Of a stretch of DNA of 64,000 nucleotides, positions 44,531-56,812 are shown piece after piece. Source of the DNA: Eupeodes corollae (taxonomy: Eukaryota > Arthropoda > Insecta > Diptera > Syrphidae); the NCBI RefSeq assembly GCF_945859685.1, contig NC_079148.1, positions 53,888,421 through 53,952,420 on the forward strand, given 5' to 3'. The notes below the pieces were generated by a model that did not search any database, was not told the DNA's origin, and saw nothing but the letters and a program-made list of their open reading frames with translations. Within the stretch, counting starts at the first letter, position 1; every line of letters starts with the position of its first letter. The position numbers and the translations under genes were made by a program.

Positions 44531-46614
44531 CTTCCGCGTATTAATCAAAATCATTTCGTTTGGATTCCACGAATGATTTAAATGATTCTAGTGTACGTAA
44601 AAACAAAAATACATATCAAAGGAAAGATGTTTACTAGTTGGAATTTGAAACAAACATTTTCCGAAGTCTCTATTGTGGTGGCTTTCGCCCCGGTTGTCCT
44701 CCCCTCAATCCGGCCTAATTACCTAAGTACTTATATGCATTTTTTCTCCATTTTAACGTCAAAGCTAGACATTTTTTCGTCAATATAAATGAGCGTAGTT
44801 AAAAAAATAACAAAAAAGGAGTAAAGAATATTTAAATATACATAGATAAATGGTTTTTCAATAGAAAGTTTTATTTTTCAGAGCATGCTATTTGAGAATC
44901 TGTCACCTTTTGAAATTTAAGAAACAAAAAACTACTTTATATTACTTCGCTCAATCAATGCATATAAATTATTAAAATTCATTACAAAATAGTTCGCAAA
45001 TTGAAATGCATCAAAATGATCGTTATTTTTATCAAAAAATCACCTTCAGTAAATCTTTAACCATCAGAGGAAGTTACTTTAATAAGCAGAATTGTTGCAT
45101 TTAGAACTCGAAAACTTCAAGTATGCTTTTGTTTCTCAACTTGTTCCTGGTTGGTGCGGTTTTTAGGCTGCCGTTGATATGAGGCTGGTTCAAGTACAAT
45201 GAAAAGGCATATGTACCTTTCTGTTTACAATTAAATAAACACCCATTTATTTCTCTTAAAAGATTATCTTTTTTTAATGTCAATCGCATTGGAAACCTAG
45301 TACTTGAAATTATATGCGTTTTTTCAATTAAATGCAATTACAAAATCTAGTAAAAATTGTTGAGCAATTGAAAAATAAATTTATTTTAAGAAAATTTCCA
45401 ATTAAATTTAATGACCATTTTGAAAAAGTACGACAACTTATGAATTCTGTCAAATAAACTTATTCTAATTTATAACCTACTCCGTGTTGCACTTTTCTTA
45501 ACAAATTGTATTATGATGTACATTTTCAGCCGAGTTTATTTCCACAACATTTTTGTATACTCGTCAAATGGTTTCAAATTTTACTTGTGACTAAAAAACT
45601 AATATGGTAAGTATTGTATTCGTACAAAATTTCAAAGTCGAGATTTAAATCAAACTTAACATTACGATAATATAGAAGTCAAAAAAGTGGGTTCGTTTGT
45701 CTGTTCTCTCCCCTACAGCCAAACCATTTGGTCAATTAAATTTTAAAACTTGAAAATTAAGATTTGAAGCTGATTCATGTTAGGCTTTTTATTTTCATTT
45801 TAAGGCCAACGATTAAAAGCTGTTCCCAAACAAATTTTTGTGCAAAAAAACGGACCCATAGATTTGTATTAAATTTTCTCTTAATTTTTTTTTCTTAACT
45901 CGGTTATTTTCTATGAAAACAAATTGTATTGCTTCAAAAGGGTTTTCTGCACAAACTTTTATACTGTCTTAGTAATAATTGATGATCAAAAATGTAAAAA
46001 TATTCGCTTTTGATTTTTAAAAATATGTTTAATTTTTTTTATCGAATTACGATAACTCAAAAACGGGTTAAATTTTCTTACGAAATTCAAATACACAACG
46101 TTTATCAATTAGTTTTAAATAACTGCATATCAAAAATATTTTTAAACTTAAAAACAACTTGTGTATATAAATTTAAAATTAAAAAAAAAATAAAGTTTTC
46201 GAAAACAATTAATGATCTATAAAAGTAAAATTACAAACACATAAAATAACAAAAATCTATCGTAAAGACTACAGTATTTTTCCTTTTTGCTCTTCCTGAC
46301 TTCTTTGTTCTTTATCTGTTTGAGTGTGATCTGATTTACATTATAAGATTCTAATTTACAACAATCTTATCAAACTGCACTTAGTTCTGTTAAATTTTCT
46401 ATGAAGCTAATTGCATCAAAAAAAGATATTTTTGTGCATCAACGTTTCATGAACAGCTGAACTACACGAAACTTTCCTGACTCTGAAGTCGTTCCATAAT
46501 CCATCGAATATAATAGTTTATGATAAAATTTCATTAAATAAACTTATTTCTAATGTTTCAATTAACTTTTTGCTAACTTTCAAAAGTTTATTTTTCTATA
46601 TATTTAACAATTTG
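44531..46614. other. AT-rich intergenic DNA
   Basis: No gene is recognised. A 78-codon open frame on the minus strand at 45101-45337 has no known motif. Confidence 0.35.
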
Positions 46615-46826
46615 AAGGATTGGAAGGGGTCCACAGTTTTAAGCCAACTCCGAACATCTAATTTAAGAAAGCATTTTTCATGGCAAGAGTTACTCTTGGA
46701 GGATTTGTCAATTTCTCGCAAAAGGCAGTAATCGTACAAAAAAACTCTTGGCACATGCAAGAATTGAACCCAAAACCTCTGGCTTGACAGTCCTACGTAC
46801 TAACCATCACGTCACGGGTACTATAT
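46615..46826 (-). mobile_element. tRNA-derived SINE, copy 2, 3'-truncated
   Basis: The minus strand starts TAGTACCCGTGACGTGATGG with TGATGGTTAGTACG (A-box region, near 46801-46815) and GGTTCAATTCT (B-box region, 46760-46770). It aligns with the SINE at 38012-38307 over its tRNA-like head and body (for example AATTTCTCGCAAAAGGCAG on the plus strand) but stops before the RTE-like 3' tail. No clear target-site duplication is seen. Confidence 0.75.
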
Positions 46827-46883
46827 ATGATGAATTTAGGTTTTGTTTTAGTTTTTTTTTAATCTTACTTATTTAGGTTCTTA

Positions 46884-49015
46884 TTAACTTCCCATAGGAA
46901 GTTATTGTAATGGGTCCGATTTGTCAAATTGAAAATTTTGACATTTCTCGACGTTTCAAGGTCCCTAGAGTCGAAATAAAAGATTTTTAGAAAGATGTCT
47001 GTGCGTGCGTGTGTACGTACGTTTGTACGTCCGTACGTCCGTACGTCCGTACGTTCGCGACGTTTTTTTCGTTGTCCATAGCTCAAGAACCAGAAGAGAT
47101 ATCGACTTCAAATAAATTTTGTTATACAGATAATAAGGCAGAAAGATGCAGAAAGGGCTCTCAAGAAAATTGCGTGGGTGGTTTTTTTACTATAGCAGTT
47201 TGAAAAAATGGTGAAAATTTTGGTTAACCCTAAATATCTTACGAACCAAAAACGCTAGAGACTTGAATTAAATTTTATATAATAGATTGTAACGTGATAC
47301 CAAACAGGTATATTTTTTGAAAAAAATCAATATAACGTTTTTTTTTTAAATCAATAAAACTGAAAAAAAAAATTTGTCACCTCCAAAATTTTACGACTGA
47401 AATATGATTTCATCTCTAAAACAATTTTGTGCAACGAAGAATAATGTTTTTGACATCTGATAAAATTTTGAGAAAAATCTAATTGACAGTTTTTTTATAA
47501 AAAATAAAAATCTAAAAAAAACATTACTCAAAGTTCGTAAAAATTGAATATCGGTTCAAATATCTTTTCAAAAACTTGAAATTAAGGCTTCAATTTACTT
47601 TTATCTTTCAAAAAATTTTGTTGTCAACATACAATTAAAGTTTGAAAAAAAATCGAATTGACAGTTTTTTTTACAAAAAATAAAAACCTAAACAAAAAAT
47701 TTATAAAAGTTGGTAAAAATTGATTTTCAACTCAAATATCTTTTGAAAACTTTGAGATATTGGCTTTTATTTACTTTTATCTTTCAAAAAATCTTGTTGT
47801 CAACATTCAGTTAAATTTTGAAAAAAATCGAATTGACAGTTTTTTTACATAAAATAAAAACCTAAACAAAAAAAATTATAAAAGTTGGTAAAAATTGATT
47901 TTCGACTCAAATATCTTTTCAAAACTTTGAGATATTGGCTTTTATTTACTTTTATCTTTTAAAAAATCTTGTTGTCAACATTCAGTTAAAGTTTGAAAAA
48001 AAATCGAATTGACAGTTTTCTTACAAAAAATAAAAACCTAAAAAAAAAATTATAAAAGTTGGTAAAAATTGATTTTCGACTCAAATATCTTTTCAAAACT
48101 TTGAGATATTGGCTTTAATTATCTTCTATCTTTCAAAAACTCTTGTTGTCAACATACAATTAAAGTTTGAAAAAAATCGAATTGATAGTTTTTTAACAAA
48201 AACTAAAAACCTAAAAAAACAATTTATAAAAGTTGGTAAAAATTGATTTTCGACTCAAATCTTTTCAAAACTTTGAGATATTGGCTTTAATTATCTTTTA
48301 TCTTTCAAAAAATCTTGTTGTCAACATACAATTAAAGTTTGAAAAAAAATCGAATTGATAGTTTTTTTACAAAAAATAAAAACCTAAAAAAAAAATTATA
48401 AAAGTTGGTAAAAATTGATTTTCGACTCAAATATCTTTTCAAAACTTTGAGATATTGGCTTTAATTTACTTTTATCTTTCAAAAAATCTTGCTGTCAACA
48501 TTCAATTAAAGTTTGAAAAAAATCGAATTGACAGTTTTTTTACAAAAAATAAAAACCTAAAAAAATGTATAAAAGTTGGTAAAAATTGATTTTCGACTCA
48601 AATATCTCTTTAAAAATTTTAAGTATTGGCTTTAAAGTAATTTTATCTCATAAGAAATATTGTTGGTAAAATTTTTTCAAAAAATCGAATTGACAGTTTT
48701 TTAACAAAAAATAAAACTCAAAAATAAAAACAATACTAAAACTTGGTAAAAATTTACTTTCGGCTCAAATAGCTTTTCAAAACTTAAAAATATTGGCTTG
48801 AAACTTATTTTATTTCACAGAAAATATTGTTTTCGATAATCAGTAATTTTAATATAAAAATCCAACAGTCCGTTTTTTCATATAAAAAATAAAATCTACA
48901 AAAATAGTACGCAAATTTGGTAAAAATTGATACGAGTACATAAAGACAAACTTTTAAGCAAGACAAATCGACAGACGGGATGGGAAGTTATCAGTGTGGG
49001 TCGCATCCCAGCCTC
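46884..49015 (-). repeat. Satellite-bearing composite repeat, copy B (longest)
   Basis: This is the most complete copy, reversed relative to A and C. It starts TTAACTTCCCATAGGAAGTT, a near-palindrome, then GTAATGGGTCCGATTTGTCA, a CGTACGTC run at about 47029-47056, and the conserved box to about 47270. The satellite array follows and the copy ends GACGGGATGGGAAGTTATCA then GGGTCGCATCCCAGCCTC. GGGATG (48978-48983) and CATCCC (49004-49009) pair as a hairpin near the end. Length is 2.13 kb. Confidence 0.9.
47450..48990. repeat. ~174-bp tandem satellite array inside copy B
   Basis: The landmark TTGGTAAAAATTGATTTTC or a variant recurs at 47533, 47710, 47885, 48059, 48233, 48405, 48576, 48743 and 48917, a spacing of 167-177 bp, so about nine units. 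Each unit has a GACAGTTTTTT box, AAAAATAAAAACCTAA, the landmark, GACTCAAATATCTTTTCAAAA, GAGATATTGGCTTT and CTTGTTGTCAACAT. The middle units are nearly identical and the edge units diverged, as expected for an array turning over by unequal exchange. Confidence 0.9.
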
Positions 49016-51424
49016 TTTTTTCATTTATTTTTAATCTGCTTTCCATAAAGATCTATCTTTGTATCTAAAAACCCTATTTCTTACATTTTTTCCTTTTCAT
49101 ACCATTGATACTCTTACGTTAGAGGGCATAAGAGATGTACGCAGGTATAAGTAAATTATTAGGTGAAGAATTTTTGACAATTTTAACTATTAAACTAGCA
49201 ATAAATACCCATTAAAATGTCACTTGTAAAATACGCCCAGTCAATACAATACACCACAACAGGACACAATTATGCACTCAAGTATCTAACATCAGGAAGT
49301 GGGTGCGAAGCGATAATTGCATACAACACACGTCATCGACAAAACCACAAAATGTTAAAAAAGATCCTTAATTCATGCAGACAGTATTTTGGAACCCAAA
49401 TACGTTCAGTTATGGATATGGAAGCGTATCCTTAAATTATGTGGCGCCGCTGCATTGCGTTGGCTGCCGTTTAACAAAAAAAACTCAACGCCCTTATACA
49501 TGTTTTCATGGACAATTAGTTCAGTCATCTAAGTAATAAATTTAGGCATTTATTTAAATATGTGTAGGGAAGGCAAATAATAGGGAAAAAGAGAAAACTT
49601 GATTTTGGAATAATAGCTAGATTATTTTTTATTTCTTTTAACTAAACAAAAAAAAATAATAATGTTAAATATCTTAAGTTTATTCTTCGATTCGATATAT
49701 AGAGAAAGTTTTAAAAGACCAACAAATGTTAGCTATAATATAGCGTTTTAAAAACAATTTGAACTTATGCAGCATTTTAAACAAGTTCAAAACCTCTGAC
49801 TAAAACTAAAATTATAATAACTTTCACGATTGTACAATTTCCATAGATTTGTGCACATTTGAACATGTTTAATTCTTCATTGTATAAAATAAAAGCTATC
49901 CATTAAAAACGTGTGTTATGTTTTGTAGAAATACTGACATTTTGGTAAGAACACCTCAATACAAAATTATCGATAAGATTATGTGAATGTAATTAAGAAT
50001 AAATTAGTTTATTATTTTTTACGGAACTAATAAAAAATACAATATTTTGATTACATTTATTTTTGATAATTAATTTCTTTTATTTATTATTGTTTTTCTG
50101 CAGGATAAATTTTCTTATAACTACAACAATTAAGTTTTTCACAAGAGAGAAATGTTGTCTTACTTTAAAAAAAAACAAAATCTTTGTATTAATGCCCTTA
50201 AAAATTATAAATATTGTATGCTTCATTGAAAAAAATATGGGAAGTTATTTTTGAAAACTTTCCCATTAATTAAGCAAGTTTTATCCATTGCGAAAGCAAT
50301 TTTTCGGATTATTTTAGGTTTCTTTGAAAAAATCTAATGTTTTAAAAATCAGTATTAAAATATGATTTTTGTTCTGTTATGGTTCTTATTTCATTTAAAA
50401 AATAAACAAAATGTCCAAAAAGAACAAAATACCCGTATTTTATAAAACAAAATAATAAAATTGAAGAATATTAAAGTGACAGTTTTTTACAATTTGAAAT
50501 AAATCCAAAGTTTTTTAAGTCATCAGCACAAAGGACCAATATTATATTATTATTAAATTATAGGAATTTTTGTATACAAACACTTTGCTTTGAATACATA
50601 CTCATCTGCAAACTAAGCAACTATAAACATTAGAACAAATAATACCTTTTGTGTTCCAATTTAGAATATCAAAATATTTTCGAATTAAGGATATGTTCCC
50701 ATCGTTTCGCTTTTGAGAGTTTGTATATCCTATGTATGTATATACAAATTTAAACTGTTTTATACTCACTTTCAACAAAAAAATTGTAAGCTGCCTATTA
50801 AGGTGTATAAGAATGAAAAACTTACATGCTTACTTGCCTATAATAGTTCAAATGCAATCCAATAGTCAAAAATATAAAATCTCATCCTACGATACAAAAT
50901 TGCTACACGAAACCGTAATTCTTTTTCTTTTTTCTTATCATATTTAGAGAGCAATACTACCGTTTTGAGTATGTAACCAAAATACCAAAACTAATACCCC
51001 TTATATTTTAAGTTGTCCTATGAATATTCCTCAAAACTAATGGCCCAATATTTTAAACAACCTATTAAGGGTTTAACAATTTACTAAGGTAGTCTAAAAT
51101 TTTAAACCTTTCTTTTCGTTTTGCTAACTAGCAAAATGCTAATTGCCTTTTTTTTAAAAACGAGCATAAAACATGTCGTGGAAATAAACAAAGCAAATAG
51201 GCTTAAACGGACCTATTAATTGGAATTCCCAATTTTTGATTGGATCATTCCATCCACTGCTCTTATAAAAATAATTGCACAGGTGACATATGGTTTAGCA
51301 AATTGCTAAAAGTAAAAGTAGCCATTCCGTGATTTTAACTTCAGTAAATTGTAAAGAGAAAGTAAGATTTTAAAATTGTTTTGCACCTTTATATTTTGTA
51401 TTTGTATATAAAAACCATAGTACT
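49016..51424. other. AT-rich intergenic DNA
   Basis: No gene is recognised; open frames are short and without motifs. Confidence 0.4.
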
Positions 51425-52190
51425 CTCACTGTGGAAGTCGAATGGGGCGGCATCTAGAAATTTTTTGTGGAACGGATTAGTACTTAACGCAAGCAAAAGT
51501 AGCATAACATGTTTTAGAAACGTTTATGGCAAAGGACTTCGTAAGGCAGTTAAAGAGAGTAAAACTCTCTCACTTGTAATTGTCAATGTTGCAATCCCAC
51601 TAATAACGGAACCAAAATATCTTGGTATACGCTACCAAAATAAATTTAATTTTAATAAACATGCTAGGGAAGTGTTGAATAAAGCCAAAATGGCTTCCGG
51701 TATGCTCAAAAAACTTCTATCATCAAGTTCAACTTCGAAGAAAACCAAATTGCTTATTTATAAAACGCTTATAAGACCTATTTTAACATACGGATTTGGA
51801 TGTTGGTTTAGTATTTCGCCAACAGCTGTAAATGAGTTGGAAAACTTCGAACGAAAAGTGCTTAGACTCTGTTGCGGAAAATACAGAAGGCCAAATAAAA
51901 AATGGTATTCAAATACAACAATTTACAGAGAAAATAATACAGAACCTCTCTTTATATATATGGTTAACCTATTGCGAAATAAATTACTATCATTGTCCAA
52001 TCATCCCAACCCAGTTTTAAAAGATATTTGGGACAGAAATATCAATGAAAGCGTACTTGATAGCAACTTTTACTTATCCCCTATAAATATATTGAATTCA
52101 AGGTCTCAAACATTATTTAAAACAACTTCTAGTTCTAACCTAAAACTACCCTTTTACGAAAAAGCTTCTCTGCCTGCTCTAAGAGGATAA
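51425..52190 (+). pseudogene. Jockey-type non-LTR retrotransposon, 3' end of reverse transcriptase
   Basis: A long open frame (to the stop at 52190) reads NGLVLNASKSSITCF, then EPKYLGIRYQNKFNFNKHA, KMASGMLKKLL, KTKLLIYKTLIRPILTYGFG and FERKVLRLCCGKYRR. This is the part of a Jockey-clade reverse transcriptase after the YADD box (the K-x-L-x-Y-x-x-x-x-R-P-x-x-x-Y-G thumb region). The C-terminal 100 residues are open. The element is truncated at about 51425 and lacks its endonuclease and catalytic box, so it cannot act alone. It has fewer defects than its neighbours. Confidence 0.75.
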
Positions 52191-52765
52191 TGATATCAAA
52201 TGTGGTTAATATTATTAAAAAATAATACCAAATATATGTTATTATATTGTATCTTAAAATACAACATAGACTCTTTGTTTTCTATATATTAAAAATCTAA
52301 TCATAGCACAGCTAAATTTTAATAATTTATTCTTCTTGTTATTGTATAAATATCATTATATATTTAACTAAGTAGAAATGATTATTATACGCTGATGCTT
52401 CTTTCATTATTACTAGGTATCTTATTTTAAATACGATCTGTCTTTATATGTATTTCTATAATATATATAATATTAGTTTGTAAGTAGTTCTAGTCATAAG
52501 CTTAATCTGGGCCATAAGAGCCATATAGTGAACATATGTCTGGAGCAAACATATGAAATTAAAAGGGAATTATATAAAAAAAAATTAAAATAAAAAAAAA
52601 CACTTATAACTATTTTGCTATAAACATTTATTGTATATAATAACTAAGCTTAACCAGATACAATTATTGAAGTCGGTTATCATAAATTCAAAATAATGTA
52701 ATCATAAATTATCAAATGTATATTAATGTCTCAATAAAAACAAAATGAAATGAAATGATAATTTT
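52191..52765 (+). other. Probable 3' region of the Jockey-type element
   Basis: AT-rich DNA follows the stop, ending near AATAAAAACAAAATGAAATG with a short ATGAA repeat at about 52733-52758, a plausible retrotransposon 3' tail. This is inferred from position only. Confidence 0.35.
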
Positions 52766-55640
52766 CCTATACAAAGATGATAAGAAAAAAGCAGGTGAAT
52801 TACGAAGGCATTTTGTATTTTTGAATGAGATTTCAAAATGTTGATGATTTAAGGATTTTATACCTACCTTCTTTTTTTTTCACAGTGATCATTAAGAAGT
52901 TCAAATTTTCAAAGTCATAGTAAAATAATTTTTGTTTTTGATGGATATTCAATTTTACAAATATTTAAAAAGATAATAAATTTACCTATTATTACCTTAT
53001 GATTCCAAAAAATTTTAATTTTGATGATTTTGCCATTGCGAAGATGAACTTTCTAAATTTGTTGCATAAGAAATTTAAACAAAGCTTTGAGTGCATAAAG
53101 TAGGTAAACCAAGGACACAATTGGATACATTTTTTTATTTGAATATGCATAATACCTACTAGGTTCTTAAAATATCGTGCATTTAAAAAAACAAGGTTAG
53201 TGCTAATGACATAAACTTCGTTTGACTCTTTATTAAAACAAAATCCTAGACTTCATATTTGCATTAGCTTAAATTTGATGTACTTGTCTCAGACTAAATA
53301 AATTTAAATTCTAGCCAATCCAATATAAAATATGTTCTGTCTTAGAAAACTTTGTATCTTTGCTGTAATTTTGTTTATAGAAAACTGGGCATAGACATAA
53401 TGTTATACCAACTACTTTTTTATATGAAAGTAAAAATAATAAATTTAAACTCGAAGATAAATTTTCGAAAAAAGCGAACCTTTCAATAATGCTGAGCTTA
53501 AGGCAGGGGATATAAAAACATAGTTTTTTTGCACAGCCCCAAAACCTATTTTATTCTTATGGCCAAGCTTGGCCATCAAGAATAAAATACAACAACTTCA
53601 TCTTATACAAAATTCTTGTACCGGTTTTAAAAGTCTTAAGAACGTTGTATAATCCAAAATTTAAATTTAAAATAGTTTTAATTATTTGATATTCCTTTTA
53701 AATTAAATCGAAAAGTGAAAGCTAAATGGTTTTATGTTGTCTACTTTTATATAACATTTAAATTTGTTTTGTATTAATTACCTATATATGTATAAAGAAT
53801 TAAATGTTTATTGTACCTGTCTACTAATTTGAAACAAAGTGCTAAATGCCCGGAAATATCACTGTACAGGTCCAAGTAAGAATTCCCTGTTCAACAAATG
53901 TTCGGATATAAATTTAAAGAACAATTTAAATTTTATAGTTTGTTTCTATTTGTGGATGAGAATTTATCTGTAAGATTATATCTTTTAAGAATTAATTATG
54001 TACTTTTAAGTACGCTAAGCCATTAATTTTTTTTATAAATTGTGTTAATACCAAAGAAGGTATAGTTTACCCTATGAAAAGGAAATTTTTAATAAAAAAG
54101 GAAATTTTACAATCAAAAGCATAAACATAAACCAACATTTATTAGTTTATCTTTAAACCATTTTCAATTGGTATATTTTTGCTTAGTACGTTAATATTCC
54201 GGTAGAGTACAAAACCGTTTTTTATTTTTAACGTTTTCAGAAGTTTGAATTTGTGATAAGTTTTTTTTGTAATATAATCTTGTCTATGAAAACCAATTGT
54301 TTTCATATACAAAGATGAAATTTATAAATTAAATTAAAATTTTATGATTTTTAAAATACCTTTGAATCAGACAACAATTATTTGGAAAGATGCCATCATT
54401 TGGTTGTATTTTGGGATCAAATTGACATTATGCGATTAATTAATTCAAATTCACAAAATCGTCTAAAGGTCGATTTGTCATCATTACATTGGTTAGTGCA
54501 ATGCACGGGTAAACACGATTCATTCACATGTTAAAATCGTTATCATATCCCGATTTTTGGGTTGAAATGAACAATGCTTTGGGTAAGTTTAAATGTAACT
54601 CTTCTAAGTTACACTGGAAATGTTTTAGTGATGTATAGGACGTGTCAGAACGGTCAACATTTTGGACTTTGCCGCATTCCTATAGAAATAATTAAAATAT
54701 ATGTATGGAAAGTTCTGCCGGTGGTCCTCTAAGTTAAGTTAAGTGGAATTGTAGCGTTGTTTTCAGAATGTGTTCTGCGTTTTGTTTTCTTTTTAGATAC
54801 TTACTTTGATAAAGGTATTGCTTATGCCCTTATAAACTATCGCATATGTATATGTTTTTAAGCCGCTATACTTTACTAAAACATTATTATGTACGTCGCG
54901 TATCATATATCTGAATGCAAGATGATGACTTCAACACCAATGCACTTCAAAGTATGGTATAATCACAACAAGTGAACTTGAATTTTTCAATTATTCGTTA
55001 TCAAATATTAACGATTGAAAACTACATATTATGTATGTCAAATCTAAGCGAAATAATTTATTAAAGAGCAATGATTCAGCATTTTGTATTTATAGTTGGA
55101 ATAAATAAAGTACATTTTTTTTAGTGAAAGTAGGTCATAATGCAGATTTATGTATGTATAGATGTATGCATGCATAAATAATAGCTAATGACAACATTAC
55201 AAATTATTAGGGACTATTTTAAGAAAAATCACAAGTAAAGGTTCTAAGATAAAACGAATACCTACGATTAAACAATTTTGTTGTAAGAGATTTTTGTTTA
55301 TATCATGGTTTTGGAGAAATTCAACGATATATGTAGTTACACAACATACCAAAATCTTATTGTGGGCTTAAGACGAATTTTTGAACTTTTTGTGTTCTAT
55401 GTAAAAGTGCGATGTTTGAGAAATGTTTTATTGACTTATGGCTTCGAACTTTTGACGCATGCTTAAACTATTTTAATAGGTACATATATTTTTATTTATA
55501 ATTATTGCAAATGGTTTTGAATACCTTTGCCAGCGAGACGTTGTGTGAGAATTGGGAAAAGATTGATATTGATTTTGAATTATGGAACATTGGAATGGCA
55601 AGAAAATGAATAGTGTGTAAAGGTATTCCACAATCTCGTA
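52766..55640. other. AT-rich intergenic DNA
   Basis: No gene is recognised. It contains a near-perfect palindrome at 53549-53587, listed separately. Confidence 0.4.
53549..53587. repeat. 39-bp near-perfect palindrome
   Basis: TTTTATTCTT, ATGGCCAAG, CTTGGCCAT, C, AAGAATAAAA: two 19-bp arms complementary except for one inserted base, with no loop. Confidence 0.8.
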
Positions 55641-55653
55641 GCAGAGCTGTACT

Positions 55654-56300
55654 TCACAATGCGACTAACTTTTGACTCAAGAGTAAACTGATAGGTATTT
55701 TTAGAAGCACTAGTATTACGGTTAACCTGTTTAAGGGGTTCAAGGTTTTATAAATTGTAACCAGATCATAATGAGAGAAGCATTTCTTCCTTTTCGTCTC
55801 AGAAAACCCAAACATCTTACAGTTGGTGATACACATATCGAGAATATCAAGAAGTTGCAGTTTCATTGATGCGGTGCCAACCATGGAAAATGGTAAGTGG
55901 GATGTATCTCGGTTTAAAGATTCAAAATAGAATTCGGGCCACCGAATTTGTGTATTGCATATATTAAGATCTTTTAGCTCTCCGGCTACTGCATGGGCGC
56001 AAATCATTATTGGTTCCATAAAATCATTTACGTTTTGAAGTATAGGCGCTTTCAATTGGGGATCTCCGTAGCGAAGTGATTTGGTTTCTCTAAAGCGCGA
56101 ACAAATTGAGTATTATTGATAATACGCGTGGGAATCGTGAAAGAGGAAAAATTCTTCATGTTTTGTACAAATGACCAAATATTTGTTCTGCCTTTAGTGC
56201 ATTGCAGTATGATTTTGGTCTGTATAAATTGCGTCTGTCGAATACGGGTGTTGCAGGTCTTGCTGTCGTTCTTAAACTTTTTCCGGTTTTCCTCAGTTGG
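55654..56300 (-). pseudogene. Jockey-type retrotransposon remnant, internally deleted
   Basis: The minus strand first reads KGRTNIWSFVQNMKNFSSFT then IPTRIINNTQF and LEKPNHFATEI, the linker before the reverse transcriptase in Jockey-type elements. Next comes APILQNVNDFMEPIMICAHA and LKDLNI, the start of the polymerase. The sequence then jumps to KLQLLDILDMCITNCKMFGF, resembling the C-terminal L-L-D-x-x-Q-x-R region. The catalytic centre is deleted. Repeat copy D begins 16 bp upstream of its 5' end. Confidence 0.5.
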
Positions 56301-56315
56301 GTTGATTTTAAAAAA

Positions 56316-56812
56316 GAGGCTGAGATGCGACCCACACTGATAACTTCCCATCCAGTCTGTCGATTTGTCTTGCTTAAAGGCTTGTAGATTTTCGTGTTGG
56401 GTTAAAAAAATTGTCCAACATTACCAACAATATTTTTCATAAAAAGAAATATTTTAGTTTAAAAGTCTAGTTATATTGAATAGATATTTAGTCGAAAACA
56501 AATTTTATCAATTTTAGTACCATTTCTTAAATTTTCACAAATTGGATGAATGAAAATAATTTGAGAGATATCAAGAGCCGAACATCAATTTTTACCAATA
56601 TTGCGTACTATTTTTTATAAATTTTATAATTGTATGCAAAAACAGAGTTTTGGATTTTTATAAAAATAACTAATGAATATCGGAAACAATATTTTCTGTA
56701 AAATACAAAAAGTTTGAAGCCATACTCTCAAGTTTTTTAAAAGATATTTGAGTCAAAATTAAATTTTTACCAACTTTGAATAATGTTTTTTTAGATTTTT
56801 TTTATAAACATC
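56316..56812 (+). repeat. Satellite-bearing composite repeat, copy D (truncated)
   Basis: It starts GAGGCTGAGATGCGACCCAC and ACTGATAACTTCCCATCC, followed by ~2-3 degraded satellite units (ATCAATTTTTACCAATATTG at about 56587 and later AATTTTTACCAACTTTG). The array then stops and the distal conserved box is absent. Confidence 0.75.

Noticed and set aside
47009..47203. A 60-codon peptide (FATFFSLSIAQEPEE onward) repeated in copies A, B and E of the composite repeat
   Set aside because: The underlying DNA is nearly identical in all copies and the opposite strand is equally open (CYGKKTTHAIFLRAL in copy C), so the shared frame follows from DNA similarity and not from selection on protein.
47450..48990. 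A CRISPR-like array
   Set aside because: The repeats are ~174 bp, tandem without unique spacers, and lie in a eukaryotic transposon; this is satellite DNA.
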